Positions 16,091 through 25,297 are shown, counted from the first letter of the stretch. The stretch: DNA of 64,000 bases from Chthoniobacteraceae bacterium (GCA_947449735.1 CANFTB010000001.1:1-64000); one strand, 5' to 3'. Notes: generated from the sequence alone by a model not told the origin. Made by a program: numbers and translations.

Positions 16091-17020
16091 TCAGGGGGAC
16101 TGGCGTTTGGAGCGCAGGCCGTCGGCGACGACCGCGAGCAGGATGACGAGACCTTGGATGGCCTTTTCCCAGTAGGCTTCGACGTGCAGGAAGGTGAGCG
16201 CCGGGTTGATGGTGGCGAGCAGGAGCAGTCCGACGAAGGCACCCCAGACGTTGCCGCGTCCGCCGTTGACCGCCACGCCGCCGACCACGGCCGCGGCGAC
16301 CGCCTTCAGCTCAAGGCCGGTGCCGCATTTCGGGTCGACCTGGGGCGACTGCACGAGATTGAACACGGCGGCGACGCCGACGAGCAGTCCCATGGCGACG
16401 AACACGCCGAAGGTCACCTTCTGCGGGTGGATCCCGGAGAGGCGGGCTGCCTCGGAGTCGGACCCGACCGCGTACAAGTGGCGTCCGCCGGCCCGGTTTT
16501 TAAGCAGGAAAGCCAGGCCGGCGAGGAGGGAGAGTCCGAGGAGGATGAGGGCGACTTGGCCGGCGGTTTGGGAAAGGCCGAACCACTGGACGCCAGCCGG
16601 GAGGTTGATGAATTTGCCCTGCTGGAAAAGCCTGAGCGCCTCCGCCCAGGTGACCATGGTGGCGAGGCTGACGACGATGCTCGGCAGCCCCATCCACGCC
16701 ACGAGCCAGCCGTTGATGGCCCCCATGAGCGCACCGGCCCCGAGCGCCGCCGCCAGAGAAAGCGCGAGTGAATGCCCTCCAGCCGAGACGAGGCCGGCGA
16801 CCACGGCGCACAGTCCAAACTGCGAGCCGACGGAAATATCGATCTGGCGCGTGAGCATGACCATGGTCATGCCAAGGGTGAGGACAAGCGTCGGCATCTG
16901 CGCGGTGAGACGCGAGAGCAGCGGTTGCGGTTGGTAAAAGTGCGGTGCGAACACCGCCAGCAGTGCGAGCAGCAAGGCCAGGGCGGCTGCGACTGAGAGT
17001 TCGCGAAAATAGCGGTTCAT
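16091..17020 (-). CDS. rhaP: Rhamnose ABC transporter permease
   Basis: A 309-residue membrane permease of the same family as its downstream neighbour, with the signature TRQIDISVGSQ and a C-terminal GGVAVNGGRGNVWGA loop. It forms the first of the two permease genes after the ATPase, the same order (T-P-Q) as in the rhizobial rhamnose cluster, so the rhaP name is by position. The start codon directly follows CTCCCCTCCC, with no Shine-Dalgarno sequence. Confidence 0.8.
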   Translation of the reverse strand: MNRYFRELSVAAALALLLALLAVFAPHFYQPQPLLSRLTAQMPTLVLTLGMTMVMLTRQIDISVGSQFGLCAVVAGLVSAGGHSLALSLAAALGAGALMGAINGWLVAWMGLPSIVVSLATMVTWAEALRLFQQGKFINLPAGVQWFGLSQTAGQVALILLGLSLLAGLAFLLKNRAGGRHLYAVGSDSEAARLSGIHPQKVTFGVFVAMGLLVGVAAVFNLVQSPQVDPKCGTGLELKAVAAAVVGGVAVNGGRGNVWGAFVGLLLLATINPALTFLHVEAYWEKAIQGLVILLAVVADGLRSKRQSP

Positions 17021-17084
17021 GGGAGGGGAGTAGGTGCCGGCGGCATTTGGCGGTGGCGTTTTGAGCTGTGCAGGACGGGTGCCG

Positions 17085-18596
17085 TTAATGGGCCTTCAGA
17101 GCGGCGGCCATGATCGAGTCTGCCGTGGCATCGACCCCCTCGAGGCTGGCAACCAAACGGCCCCCCCGCATGACGCAGATCCGGTCGCTCATCCCCAGCA
17201 CCTCTGGCAGGTCGCTGGAAATCATCACAACGGCGAGACCCTGTTCGGCGAGGTTCCGGATGATCCGGTGGATCTCGCTTTTGGCCCCCACATCAACGCC
17301 CTGCGTGGGTTCGTCCAAGATCAGGAGCTTCGGCTCCGTCGCGAGCCACCGCGCGAGCGACACCTTCTGTTGGTTGCCACCGCTGAGGCTGCCGCCCGGG
17401 GCTTCCGGACCGTAGGCCTTGATCCCGAGCTCCTGAATGAACCGCAGTCCGAGGGCTTTTTCAGCGCCGAAGCGGAGCCATTTCCCGGGAAAAAGCTTGG
17501 GATGAACCGCCATGCTCATGTTCTGCGCGATGGGCATCTGCAAAATGACCCCGTGCCGGCGCCTGTCTTCGGGGACGTAGGCGATGCCCAGCTCCACGGC
17601 CTGCCGCGGGCTCTGGATGCGCACGTCTTTTCCGTTCAGCCGGACGGAACCGCTGTCGGCGGGCGTGATTCCGAATAAAACGCGCGCCAGTTCCGTGCGC
17701 CCCGCACCCACCAGACCCGCGAGCCCCACCACTTCGCCCGCTCTCACCGTGAGGCTCACCTCGGAAACGTTGCCCGCCGCACAGGAGACGTTTTTTAATT
17801 CAAGGACCGTTTCTCCCGGAGAGCGGCCCTTCGGCGGATAAATCGCGGATACCTCGCGCCCCACCATGAGCTGGATGAGCTCCTCCTCTGAAAGTTGCAT
17901 CTCCCCGGAGTCCGACCGGACCGGGCGGGTGCAGATGCTTTCTCCGTCCCGGAGAACGGTGACGCGGTCCGCCAGAGCGAAAATTTCCTCCAACCGGTGG
18001 GAGATGTAGACAACTCCCGCGCCGGACGCGCGCAGGTCGCGTACGACGGCGAACAGCAGCTCCTGCTCGCTACGCGTGAGCGAGGCTGTAGGTTCGTCCA
18101 TGATGACCGTCCGCGCTCCGGACCCGAGGGCGCAGGCGATTTCGACCAGCTGCTGTTCGGGCATGGAGAGGCGGTTCACCAGCGTTTCCGGGTGGATGTC
18201 CGCGCCAATGCGCTTCAGAAGGGACATGGCTTTTTCCCTGCGTTGCCTCCAGTACACGCGGCCCCACACGGCCGGGGATTCCAGGCGGAGGCCTATATTT
18301 TCGGAAACACTCAGGTCGGGGAAAAGGGCGGGCTGCTGGTAGATGCAGGCGATTCCGAGCGCCTGCGCCCGGGTGGGGGTCAGGTTGTGAACGGCCTGGC
18401 CGCTGATTTCGAGCAGGCCGCCGTCCGGGGTGTGCGCGCCGGTGACGACCTTGATAAGGGTGGATTTGCCGGCCCCGTTTTCGCCGAGGAGCGCGTGGAC
18501 CTCGCCCGGGTGGAGTTCGAAGGAGACGCCCTTGAGAGCGCGCACGGCGCCGAAGGATTTGCTGATTTGTGAGAGCCTGAGCAGCGGTTCGGTCAT
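17085..18596 (-). CDS. rhaT: Rhamnose ABC transporter ATP-binding protein (two NBDs)
   Basis: A 503-residue sugar-type ABC ATPase with two nucleotide-binding domains. The first has an intact Walker A (GENGAGKST, about residues 38-46) and a degenerate signature (LSMPEQQLVEIA). The second has the usual degenerate Walker A (GLVGAGRTEL) with a canonical LSGGNQQK signature and ILDEPTQGVDVG. This asymmetry is normal for RbsA/XylG-type proteins. Gene context (between rhaA and the permeases) indicates rhamnose. The name follows rhizobial usage and is not the E. coli RhaT symporter. Confidence 0.87.
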   Translation of the reverse strand: MTEPLLRLSQISKSFGAVRALKGVSFELHPGEVHALLGENGAGKSTLIKVVTGAHTPDGGLLEISGQAVHNLTPTRAQALGIACIYQQPALFPDLSVSENIGLRLESPAVWGRVYWRQRREKAMSLLKRIGADIHPETLVNRLSMPEQQLVEIACALGSGARTVIMDEPTASLTRSEQELLFAVVRDLRASGAGVVYISHRLEEIFALADRVTVLRDGESICTRPVRSDSGEMQLSEEELIQLMVGREVSAIYPPKGRSPGETVLELKNVSCAAGNVSEVSLTVRAGEVVGLAGLVGAGRTELARVLFGITPADSGSVRLNGKDVRIQSPRQAVELGIAYVPEDRRRHGVILQMPIAQNMSMAVHPKLFPGKWLRFGAEKALGLRFIQELGIKAYGPEAPGGSLSGGNQQKVSLARWLATEPKLLILDEPTQGVDVGAKSEIHRIIRNLAEQGLAVVMISSDLPEVLGMSDRICVMRGGRLVASLEGVDATADSIMAAALKAH

Positions 18597-18661
18597 GGGG
18601 GATTTGTTGGACGCTGTTTTTGCAGGGGCGTGGCTCGAACCGGAGGATGTTGTGGGCCGGC

Positions 18662-19954
18662 TTAGCCGCGCAGGGAGAGGGTGCTTTCCTCATAGGCGCG
18701 AACCTCGGCGATCCACTGCATGCCGACGGGGACTTCCTGCCTTTGACAAAACTCCTCCCAGACATCACCGCAGGGAAGGGCCTTGAGTTCCTCCTGAAGC
18801 GCCAGGCGGCTGGTGAAATCTCCCGCGACCTCGGCATCCTGAAGGGCTTTTGTGGGTTCCAACAGTGCGGCGAGGAGGGCTCGCTGCAGTGCGCGGGTTC
18901 CGATCACCCAGGCGGCCACGCGGTTGATGCTTGCGTCGAAGTAATCCAGACCGAGCCTGACGCGCTTGAGGAAACCGCCCGCGACCACTTCCCGGGCGAT
19001 CGCATACAGGTCGTCGTTGAGCACCACGACGTGGTCGCTGTCCCAGCGCACCCCGCGGCTGACGTGCAGGAGCAGTTCGGGAACAAACTGCAAGACGCTC
19101 GAAATTTTGTCCGCGATGCCCTCCGTTGGGTGAAAATGCCCGGCGTCCAGGCAGAGCAGCTTCTGACGGGATACTGCGTAGCCGAGGTAGAACTCGGCCG
19201 AGCCGACGACATAACTTTCTGAGCCAATCCCGAAGAGCTTGGGTTCGACGGCGTCGACTGTGCCGCGGAGCTTTGTTTCAAAAATCTCGTCCAGCGAATC
19301 GGCCAGGCGCTTGCGCGGGGAAACGCGGTCGGCGGGGGTGTCCTTAAAGCCGTCGGGAACCCAGACGTTCGTAACAGAGGGCGAGCCGAGGGCCCGGCCC
19401 ATGGCAGCCCCGATTTCACGGCTGCGCTTGCCGTGCTCGATCCAAAACTTGCGGATTCCGCGGTTGGAGTGCGAGAGGGTGAAGCCGTCCTCGGCCTTTG
19501 GGTGGGAAAAGAAGGTGGGATTGAAATCCAAACCGAGCCCGTGCGCCTTGGCCCAGGAGATCCAGTTTGCGAAGTGCGCAGGTTCGATGCTGTCCCTGTC
19601 CACTTTTTTGCCGCCAAATTCCCCGTAGGAGGCGTGCAGGTTGAGGCGGTGGCGGCCCGGAATCAGCGAGAACGCTTTTTCCAAATCGGTCCTGAGTTCC
19701 TCGGGGGTGCGCGCCTTGCCCGGGTAATTTCCGGTGACGGCGATTCCTCCGCTGAGTGCGCGGCCGGCAGATTCAAACCCGCCGACATCGTCTCCCTGCC
19801 AGCAATGGAGGGAGACCGGGATCGCTGCGAGGCCCTCTAGCGCCTTTTCGGTGTCGACGCCTAGGGCCGCGTAACGTTCCTTGGCAAGGGCGTAGGGCGT
19901 GGAGGCGGGCTTCTGTTTGGAGGAGCCGGAGGCGCTTTTGAGTGGGGCTTTCAT
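18662..19954 (-). CDS. rhaA: L-rhamnose isomerase (RhaA type)
   Basis: A 430-residue enzyme converting L-rhamnose to L-rhamnulose, the first cytoplasmic step. It matches the E. coli RhaA type over its length: [14 protein letters not shown] near the N-terminus, [28 protein letters not shown] and RWDSDHVV contain the metal-binding His, Asp and Glu residues. The ATG giving [10 protein letters not shown] was taken as the start; the frame runs 15 codons further but this part has no family similarity. It is the first gene of the rhamnose locus; the promoter should lie in 19955-20105, where no clear motif was seen and no rhaR-type regulator is adjacent. Confidence 0.93.
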   Translation of the reverse strand: MKAPLKSASGSSKQKPASTPYALAKERYAALGVDTEKALEGLAAIPVSLHCWQGDDVGGFESAGRALSGGIAVTGNYPGKARTPEELRTDLEKAFSLIPGRHRLNLHASYGEFGGKKVDRDSIEPAHFANWISWAKAHGLGLDFNPTFFSHPKAEDGFTLSHSNRGIRKFWIEHGKRSREIGAAMGRALGSPSVTNVWVPDGFKDTPADRVSPRKRLADSLDEIFETKLRGTVDAVEPKLFGIGSESYVVGSAEFYLGYAVSRQKLLCLDAGHFHPTEGIADKISSVLQFVPELLLHVSRGVRWDSDHVVVLNDDLYAIAREVVAGGFLKRVRLGLDYFDASINRVAAWVIGTRALQRALLAALLEPTKALQDAEVAGDFTSRLALQEELKALPCGDVWEEFCQRQEVPVGMQWIAEVRAYEESTLSLRG

Positions 19955-20105
19955 GAAAATGCGGAAGAGGAAACGCGGCCCGGGGGCCGGAAGGTGCAAA
20001 ATCTAATGTCCCGGGAAGGGTTTGTTCCAGCGTTTCAAGAGGGATTTTGCTTTGAGGGATCGGGGCGGGTTGCGATGCTGTTGCAGGATCATTTTCCGCT
20101 CACCC

Positions 20106-20999
20106 ATGGAACTCCGCTTTACCCGATCACTATCGTTTCTGGCCGCATCAGTGGTTTGCTACCCTGTCATTGGGGGAGTTCTTCGGGCCCAGGTCCCCGG
20201 CCCCGACGCAGTCGTTGCGGAGATCGAGCGAGGTGAGCGCCGGATCCGGGAGGTGCGCGTCGAGATCGGGAATCGCTACGAAAAGAAGCTGGCCGAGCTG
20301 CGGCTGGCCTATCAGAAGCTCGCGGATCTTGAAAACGCCGTGGCGGTCAGGGCCGAGGAAACTCGGATGGCAGCCGAGACGCAGAAGCCGCTGGAGGGGG
20401 GGAATCTGGTGGCGGAGCCCCGGTTGTTGCGAGAGGCGCAAACAGAGCTGCTGACCAAGCAGGGGGAAATGCTCACCCAGGTATTGCAGGAGTCCCTGCC
20501 CAAGCTCTTGGAAATGAAGAAAACGCTGACGATGGCGGGTAAACTGGACGACGCTCTGAAGGTGAGCGGTTTCATCCGTTCCATGCAGGACGCCGCGTCT
20601 CCCGCGCAGCACCTGCCCCCGAATTCAATCGTCACTGCGGAAGAGGTTTTTCAGGCGTTCCAGACTTCCCGCGAGCGAGGCGAGGCAATCTATAAGGGAT
20701 CGAGGCTTCTGTTGCGGGGCAAGGTGGCGGGGGTCCGCCCCGACCCTCGCGAACCCGGCGCCGCTTTGCTGGTGTTGTTTGGGGGGGCCGAATCTGCTTT
20801 TGTGGACTGCGCCTTTCCGTCCGCCGATTATAAAGTCCGGGAGGAACGGGCGGGGCAGAACGTGGTGTACGTGGTTTCCCGTTCCAGCGATGCCGCAATG
20901 CTCAAGGTCCAGAGGGGTGCGGTCGTCGAGATTCAGGGGAAATACGAGGGGGTGGAGGGGGCGGTGCGGTTTGGGGGGTGTTCTTTGCCAAAGCGCTGA
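20106..20999 (+). CDS. Exported coiled-coil protein with a C-terminal OB-like domain
   Basis: A 297-residue protein with a signal peptide (MELRFTRSLSFLAASVV, probable cleavage near VLRAQ). Residues about 35-130 are rich in Glu, Arg, Ala and Leu with a heptad-like pattern, suggesting a coiled coil. The last ~100 residues (LLLRGKVAGVRPD ... VVEIQGKYEGVEG) resemble the tRNA_anti-like OB-fold domain found in exported bacterial proteins, where it binds no known RNA. The function is unknown. It is divergent from rhaA, and its ATG follows TTCCGCTCACCC with no Shine-Dalgarno. Confidence 0.65.
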   Translation: MELRFTRSLSFLAASVVCYPVIGGVLRAQVPGPDAVVAEIERGERRIREVRVEIGNRYEKKLAELRLAYQKLADLENAVAVRAEETRMAAETQKPLEGGNLVAEPRLLREAQTELLTKQGEMLTQVLQESLPKLLEMKKTLTMAGKLDDALKVSGFIRSMQDAASPAQHLPPNSIVTAEEVFQAFQTSRERGEAIYKGSRLLLRGKVAGVRPDPREPGAALLVLFGGAESAFVDCAFPSADYKVREERAGQNVVYVVSRSSDAAMLKVQRGAVVEIQGKYEGVEGAVRFGGCSLPKR

Positions 21000-21129
21000 G
21001 TTTGGGAGGTGGGAGTCTGCGACAATGGCCCTCCGCCTTGAGGTGGAGGCGGGCGCACGGTTTTGTGTTCGGGGCAAATGCAGGGAAGGGGTTGCCCACA
21101 GACCGTTCCTTGGTCTAGACTGTCAGCAG

Positions 21130-21624
21130 ATGAAATTGAAATTCGGTCTCGTTCTCCCCAGTCTGGCTCTGGTTGCCGGTCTCTCCGGCTGCGTCAACCA
21201 GGATGACGACTTTGTACCGGCGAAACGCCCCGGATTTCGCCCCCCGTCCTCACCCTTGATTCAGGACGATTTGCCTCCCGTCGACCCTCTTGGAGTTCCT
21301 TCTTCCAATTTTAACCAGGATGGCGCACCTGTGGGTTCGGGAGGGTTAGGGGGTTCCGCTGTGGTCCCGACCCCCGCGCCTTCGCCTTTGCCTGATCCGG
21401 CTCCGACGTCCCAGCCTGCCCCACAACCTGCGCCCGCACCAGCTCCGGCCCCCGCGCCTGCACCGGCTCCGAAGGCTGCTCCTCCCGAGTACGCCAAGCG
21501 TGTTCCCGGCAAGCCAAACTGGATCAAGAGTCCTTACGACGGCAAGATTCTGGACGCCACCGGCTTTCCTCCCGGCACGGAAGTGCGGGACCCGATTTCA
21601 GGCAAAATCATGCTCGTTCCCTGA
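21130..21624 (+). CDS. Lipoprotein with a proline/alanine-rich linker
   Basis: A 164-residue probable lipoprotein: MKLKFGLVLPSLALVAGLSGC gives a signal with lipobox LSGC and Cys21 as the lipidation site. The middle is a low-complexity Pro/Ala spacer (about residues 90-115, AP repeats encoded by CC-GC-rich DNA), well suited to spanning the periplasm or peptidoglycan. The C-terminal ~45 residues (KPNWIKSPYDGKILDATGFPPGTEVRDP) form a small conserved-looking module, perhaps a cell-surface anchor or binding motif. Short proteins ending in SPYDGK...VDATGFPPGTEV-like sequence are, to my recollection, common in Verrucomicrobiota. The function is unknown. Confidence 0.7.
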   Translation: MKLKFGLVLPSLALVAGLSGCVNQDDDFVPAKRPGFRPPSSPLIQDDLPPVDPLGVPSSNFNQDGAPVGSGGLGGSAVVPTPAPSPLPDPAPTSQPAPQPAPAPAPAPAPAPAPKAAPPEYAKRVPGKPNWIKSPYDGKILDATGFPPGTEVRDPISGKIMLVP

Positions 21625-21650
21625 CCGGCCAGAGTCGGTTTTTTCCCTCT

Positions 21651-21690
21651 CCCCGGCCCAGCGCTAAACCGCAAGGCCGGGGTTCTTTTT
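21651..21690 (+). terminator. Terminator-like hairpin abutting the tyrA start
   Basis: CCCCGGCC (21651-21658) pairs perfectly with GGCCGGGG (21675-21682) across a 16-base loop, and TTCTTTTT follows (21683-21690). It would end transcription of the lipoprotein gene, but its T-tract stops one base before the tyrA ATG at 21692, so it may act as an attenuator or initiation-blocking structure for tyrA. Confidence 0.7.
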
Positions 21691-21691
21691 G

Positions 21692-22576
21692 ATGAAACGT
21701 ATCGCCATTCTCGGCCCCGGTCTCTTGGGAGGCTCCGTCGCCCTGGCCCTCCGGGACAGGGATGGAGTCGAGGTGCGCCTTTGGGCCCGCCGCCCGGAGG
21801 CGGTCGAGGAGGCGCGCTCGGCCCGGATTGCGCATCTTGCCACAGGGTCACTCGTTGAGGCGGTCGCCGGCGCGGACACGGTCCTGCTGTGCGTTCCCGT
21901 GGGAGCGATGGAGGCTCTGGTGCGCCAGGCGCTTCCTGTGCTTTCACCCGACACGCTTGTCACCGACGTGGGCAGTGTGAAGGAGCCCGTCTGCCGGGCG
22001 CTCGCCCCTTTGCTCGAAGGCAGGGCGCTCTTTGTCGGCAGCCATCCGATGGCCGGGTCGGAAAAGGCGGGGCTTTCGGCGGCCAGGCCGGATTTGTTTC
22101 AAAATGCCGTTTGCATCGTCACGCCTGAGGAAGGCCGGACGCCGGTGCTGGCAGAGCAGCGTGCGGTCGCCTTTTGGAGTGCGCTGGGGGGGCGGGTGAA
22201 GTCGCTCACTCCGGAAGTTCACGACCGGGTGTGCGCCCTGATCAGCCATCTGCCGCACGTCACCGCCGCGGCGCTTGTGAACGTTGTCGAGGCTGCCTGT
22301 CCCGAGGCGTTTGGCTTTTGCGGAGCGGGTTTTCGAGATTCAACGCGAGTTGCCGCCGGGCTGCCCGAGATGTGGACCGAGATTCTCAGCTCCAACCGGC
22401 AGGCCGTAGCGGCTGGATTGCGGGGGCTCATTTCGGTGCTGGAAGAAACCGCCGTTCAGCTGGAACAGGGGCGCGAGAGCGAAACTGCGCTGCACTCTTT
22501 TCTCGCCTCGGCGAAGGCCCGCCGCGACACTCTGCTTCCCGGCAATGGCAATGTTCCGGGCAAGTCTTCAAGTTGA
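21692..22576 (+). CDS. tyrA: Prephenate/arogenate dehydrogenase
   Basis: A 294-residue NAD(P)-dependent dehydrogenase of tyrosine biosynthesis. The Rossmann motif is RIAILGPGLLGGS at the N-terminus, and GSHPMAGSEKAG (about residues 112-123) is the conserved substrate-binding HPMAGSE motif of TyrA. The C-terminal helical domain contains the SHLPH motif. The protein lacks fused chorismate mutase and ACT domains. The order tyrA-aroA-cmk-plsC is a widespread conserved cluster. The ATG lies immediately after a terminator-like hairpin and has no Shine-Dalgarno sequence. Confidence 0.92.
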   Translation: MKRIAILGPGLLGGSVALALRDRDGVEVRLWARRPEAVEEARSARIAHLATGSLVEAVAGADTVLLCVPVGAMEALVRQALPVLSPDTLVTDVGSVKEPVCRALAPLLEGRALFVGSHPMAGSEKAGLSAARPDLFQNAVCIVTPEEGRTPVLAEQRAVAFWSALGGRVKSLTPEVHDRVCALISHLPHVTAAALVNVVEAACPEAFGFCGAGFRDSTRVAAGLPEMWTEILSSNRQAVAAGLRGLISVLEETAVQLEQGRESETALHSFLASAKARRDTLLPGNGNVPGKSSS

Positions 22577-22592
22577 CGTAACGATTTAAAAC

Positions 22593-23948
22593 ATGGATTG
22601 GACTATTCAAAAGGCTCCGCCTCTGAACTGTGAATTGGAAGTTCCGGGTGACAAAAGCATCTCCCATCGCTCCGTGATGCTCGCCTCCCTAGCGGACGGC
22701 CCTTGCGTGATCCGCGGTTTCTTGCCGGGGGAGGACTGCCTTTCAACCAAGGAGGCTTTCCGGGCCTTCGGGGTGAAAATCGAGCGCCCTGGCGCGACTT
22801 CCCTGATCATTCACGGGACCGGCGGGCGCTTTGTGCAGCCGGCTCACGACGTGGACTGCGGGAACTCGGGAACCACGATGCGCCTGCTCTCCGGACTGCT
22901 CGCCTCGCAGCCCTTCCAAACGCGTCTCACTGGAGATGCCTCGCTTTCGAAGCGTCCGATGAAGCGAATCATGGAGCCGCTGGCGCGCATGGGGGCTCGT
23001 ATCACTGCCGAGGGGGCCGATGAGCGTCCGCCGCTCAGAATCGAAGGGGGGAGCTTGCAGGGCATCGACTATACCTCGTCGGTGGCCAGCGCTCAGGTGA
23101 AAAGCGCCATCCTTCTTGCAGGTCTCTTTGCCTCAGGTTCCACCTCTGTGACGGAGCCGCATCTGAGCCGGGATCACACGGAGCGGATGTTTGAGTACTT
23201 CGGGATTCCGATCAAGAGGGAGGGGCTCAAGGTGACTGTCGCAGGTGGATCCCGCCCGCAACCGAGGGATTTCCGTGTTCCGGGCGACGTTTCGAGCGCC
23301 GCCTTCTGGCTGGTCGCGGCCGCTGCGCATCCCGGGGCCCGCTTGCGGGTGAACCGGGTGGGGTTGAATCCCAGCCGGACCGGGATTCTGGGCACTCTGA
23401 CCCGCATGGGGGCGCGTGTGCGCGAGTTTGAACACTCCAATCAGGGTGAACCCATTGGAACCATTGAAATTGAGGGCGCTTCCTTGAAAGCGACTCGGAT
23501 CTGCGGCAAGGAGATCCCGAACGTGATCGACGAACTTCCCGTGCTGGCCGTGGCGGCTGCTCTCGCCGAGGGGACCACCGTCATCGCCGATGCCGCGGAG
23601 TTGCGGGTGAAGGAAAGCGACCGCCTGGCGGCAATCGCTTCGCATCTCATGGCGATGGGAGTTCCCGTGAAGGAAACCCCCGACGGCATCGAGATCACCG
23701 GAGGGCGTCCCCTCAAGGGGGCCCGCCTCGACAGCTTGGGAGATCATCGCATCGCCATGGCTTTCGCAATCGCGGGTCTTTTCGCCGAGGGACAAACGGT
23801 CATCACTGGCACCGACTGCGTGAACACTTCTTATCCCGGTTTCTATGACGTGCTCCAGCGGGTGTCCGCCAGCCGCGAGCAGGGGGTCCCGCTGGTGATC
23901 CGCCTCGAGGACGACTCGTCGGAAGGCGCCGACGGTCCCGACGCCTGA
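22593..23948 (+). CDS. aroA: 3-phosphoshikimate 1-carboxyvinyltransferase (EPSP synthase)
   Basis: A 451-residue shikimate-pathway enzyme joining shikimate 3-phosphate and phosphoenolpyruvate. Conserved motifs are all present: GDKSISHRSVMLASLADG at residues ~19-36, GNSGTTMRLLSG, LTGDASLSKRPMKRI, DELPVLAVAA, and RVKESDRLAA followed by LGDHRIAMAFA. The start gives the usual short lead-in before PGDKSISHR. It begins 16 bases after tyrA and ends three bases before cmk, so it is part of one operon. Confidence 0.96.
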   Translation: MDWTIQKAPPLNCELEVPGDKSISHRSVMLASLADGPCVIRGFLPGEDCLSTKEAFRAFGVKIERPGATSLIIHGTGGRFVQPAHDVDCGNSGTTMRLLSGLLASQPFQTRLTGDASLSKRPMKRIMEPLARMGARITAEGADERPPLRIEGGSLQGIDYTSSVASAQVKSAILLAGLFASGSTSVTEPHLSRDHTERMFEYFGIPIKREGLKVTVAGGSRPQPRDFRVPGDVSSAAFWLVAAAAHPGARLRVNRVGLNPSRTGILGTLTRMGARVREFEHSNQGEPIGTIEIEGASLKATRICGKEIPNVIDELPVLAVAAALAEGTTVIADAAELRVKESDRLAAIASHLMAMGVPVKETPDGIEITGGRPLKGARLDSLGDHRIAMAFAIAGLFAEGQTVITGTDCVNTSYPGFYDVLQRVSASREQGVPLVIRLEDDSSEGADGPDA

Positions 23949-23951
23949 ACT

Positions 23952-24617
23952 ATGAATCCCGTTATGATCCACACCGTTATCGCCATCGACGGACCGGCCG
24001 CCTCGGGCAAAAGCAGCGTTTCCAAGGAACTCGCCCGCCAGCTCGGCTACGTTTACGTGAACACCGGCGCCATGTACCGGGCGCTCACCTGGCACGCGTT
24101 GCATTCCGGCGTAGACCCCTCCGATTCGGAGGCGGTGCGGCATCTGTTGGACGGCAGTTCGCTCGAGTGCGGGATCGAGGACGGCCAGTCGAGTTTTCGC
24201 GTGAATGGCACGGACCCGGGAGACGCCCTGGTGAGCGAAGCGGTGAATGGTAGTGTTTCCAAAATTGCCTCGCAACCGGAGGTGCGGCGGCGGTTGGTGG
24301 AGTTGCAGCGTTCGTACGCACAAATCCAGCCCTCCGTGATGGAAGGCCGCGACATCGGCTCCGCGGTTTTTCCCGACACACCCTACAAGTTCTACATCGA
24401 CGCCTCGGTCGAAGTACGCGCGGCCCGGAGGGCCGGCCAGGGCCTTTCCGATTCCGTAGCTCTGCGGGATGCGATGGACAAGACCCGCAGAGATTCGCCG
24501 CTGTTGATCCCCGAGGGGGCGCATGTCATCGACAGTTCCCTCATGACTGTGGGGGACGTGGTGAAGATCATTCTTGAGATATTGGTTCCGCTAGGGATTG
24601 GTCCGGCGGCCCAGTGA
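23952..24617 (+). CDS. cmk: Cytidylate kinase
   Basis: A 221-residue (d)CMP kinase. The P-loop is DGPAASGKSSVSK (about residues 13-25), followed by YVNTGAMYRA, and the NMP-binding insert and GRDIGSAVFPD are conserved. The C-terminal KTRRDSPLLIPEGAHVIDSS (RDxxRxxxPL-type LID) is intact. Either of two nearby ATGs (23952, 23964) could start translation; the first is four bases beyond the aroA stop. The cmk gene often precedes rpsA; here it is followed by plsC. Confidence 0.95.
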   Translation: MNPVMIHTVIAIDGPAASGKSSVSKELARQLGYVYVNTGAMYRALTWHALHSGVDPSDSEAVRHLLDGSSLECGIEDGQSSFRVNGTDPGDALVSEAVNGSVSKIASQPEVRRRLVELQRSYAQIQPSVMEGRDIGSAVFPDTPYKFYIDASVEVRAARRAGQGLSDSVALRDAMDKTRRDSPLLIPEGAHVIDSSLMTVGDVVKIILEILVPLGIGPAAQ

Positions 24618-24652
24618 GGCATTGAAAAACACCCTGTCCGCCCCGACTCGTC

Positions 24653-25288
24653 ATGGGACTTGTTTATCAGAGCTGCTATTATCTAAGCCGGGCTGTTGCC
24701 TACTGCTGTTTCGATTACAGGGTGGTCAACCGGGAGGCGATCCCCAACGAGGGCCCGCTCCTGCTGGCGATGAACCACCAGAGCTTTCTGGACCCGCCGC
24801 TCGCCGGGATCGTTTGCGAGCGTGAGATTTACTATCTCGCGCGCAAGTCGCTCATGGAAATCCCGGTGCTTGGCGGTCTCCTCCCCAAGTTGAACGTCAT
24901 TCCTTTCGACCAGGAGGGAAACGACATGAGCGCGATCAAGGCCGTGATTCGCGTGATCAAGGCTGGCGAGGCGACCGTGATTTTTCCCGAGGGAACGCGT
25001 TCGCTGGATGGTCAGCTGCAGCCTGCTCAATCGGGGCTCGGAATGATCGTGGCGAAGACTCGCGCCCCTGTGTTGCCTATGCGCATTTTCGGCGCGCACG
25101 AGGCGTTTCCCAAGGGGTCCTCCCGGGTGCGACTGCAACCGCTCACCCTCGTGGTGGGGGAGGTGATGCGGTTTTCGGACGCGGATTTCCTCGGTGATTC
25201 AAGGTCGGTTTATCGGCGGATCAGCGAATCAGTGATGGAGCGCATCACGGCGTTGGAGTGCCCCGACCGCTTTACGGACCACTCCTAA
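24653..25288 (+). CDS. plsC: 1-acyl-sn-glycerol-3-phosphate acyltransferase
   Basis: A 211-residue PlsC-type membrane-associated acyltransferase of phospholipid synthesis. The catalytic motif is NHQSFLD at about residues 41-47 (NHxxxxD), and the glycerol-phosphate-binding motif is FPEGTRS at about residues 114-120. A further PVLPMRIFGAHEAFPKG is typical of motif IV. It follows cmk by 35 bases, an arrangement found in many bacteria. Confidence 0.9.
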   Translation: MGLVYQSCYYLSRAVAYCCFDYRVVNREAIPNEGPLLLAMNHQSFLDPPLAGIVCEREIYYLARKSLMEIPVLGGLLPKLNVIPFDQEGNDMSAIKAVIRVIKAGEATVIFPEGTRSLDGQLQPAQSGLGMIVAKTRAPVLPMRIFGAHEAFPKGSSRVRLQPLTLVVGEVMRFSDADFLGDSRSVYRRISESVMERITALECPDRFTDHS

Positions 25289-25297
25289 ATCGCAGCC

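Noticed and set aside
19955..20105. TTGAAA and TAGATT as a rhamnose-operon promoter
   Set aside because: The two hexamers are about 27 bases apart, too far for a sigma-70 promoter.
21417..21477. Repetitive CC/GC-rich run that could suggest a CRISPR or satellite
   Set aside because: It encodes the Pro/Ala linker of the lipoprotein; units are too short and in frame.
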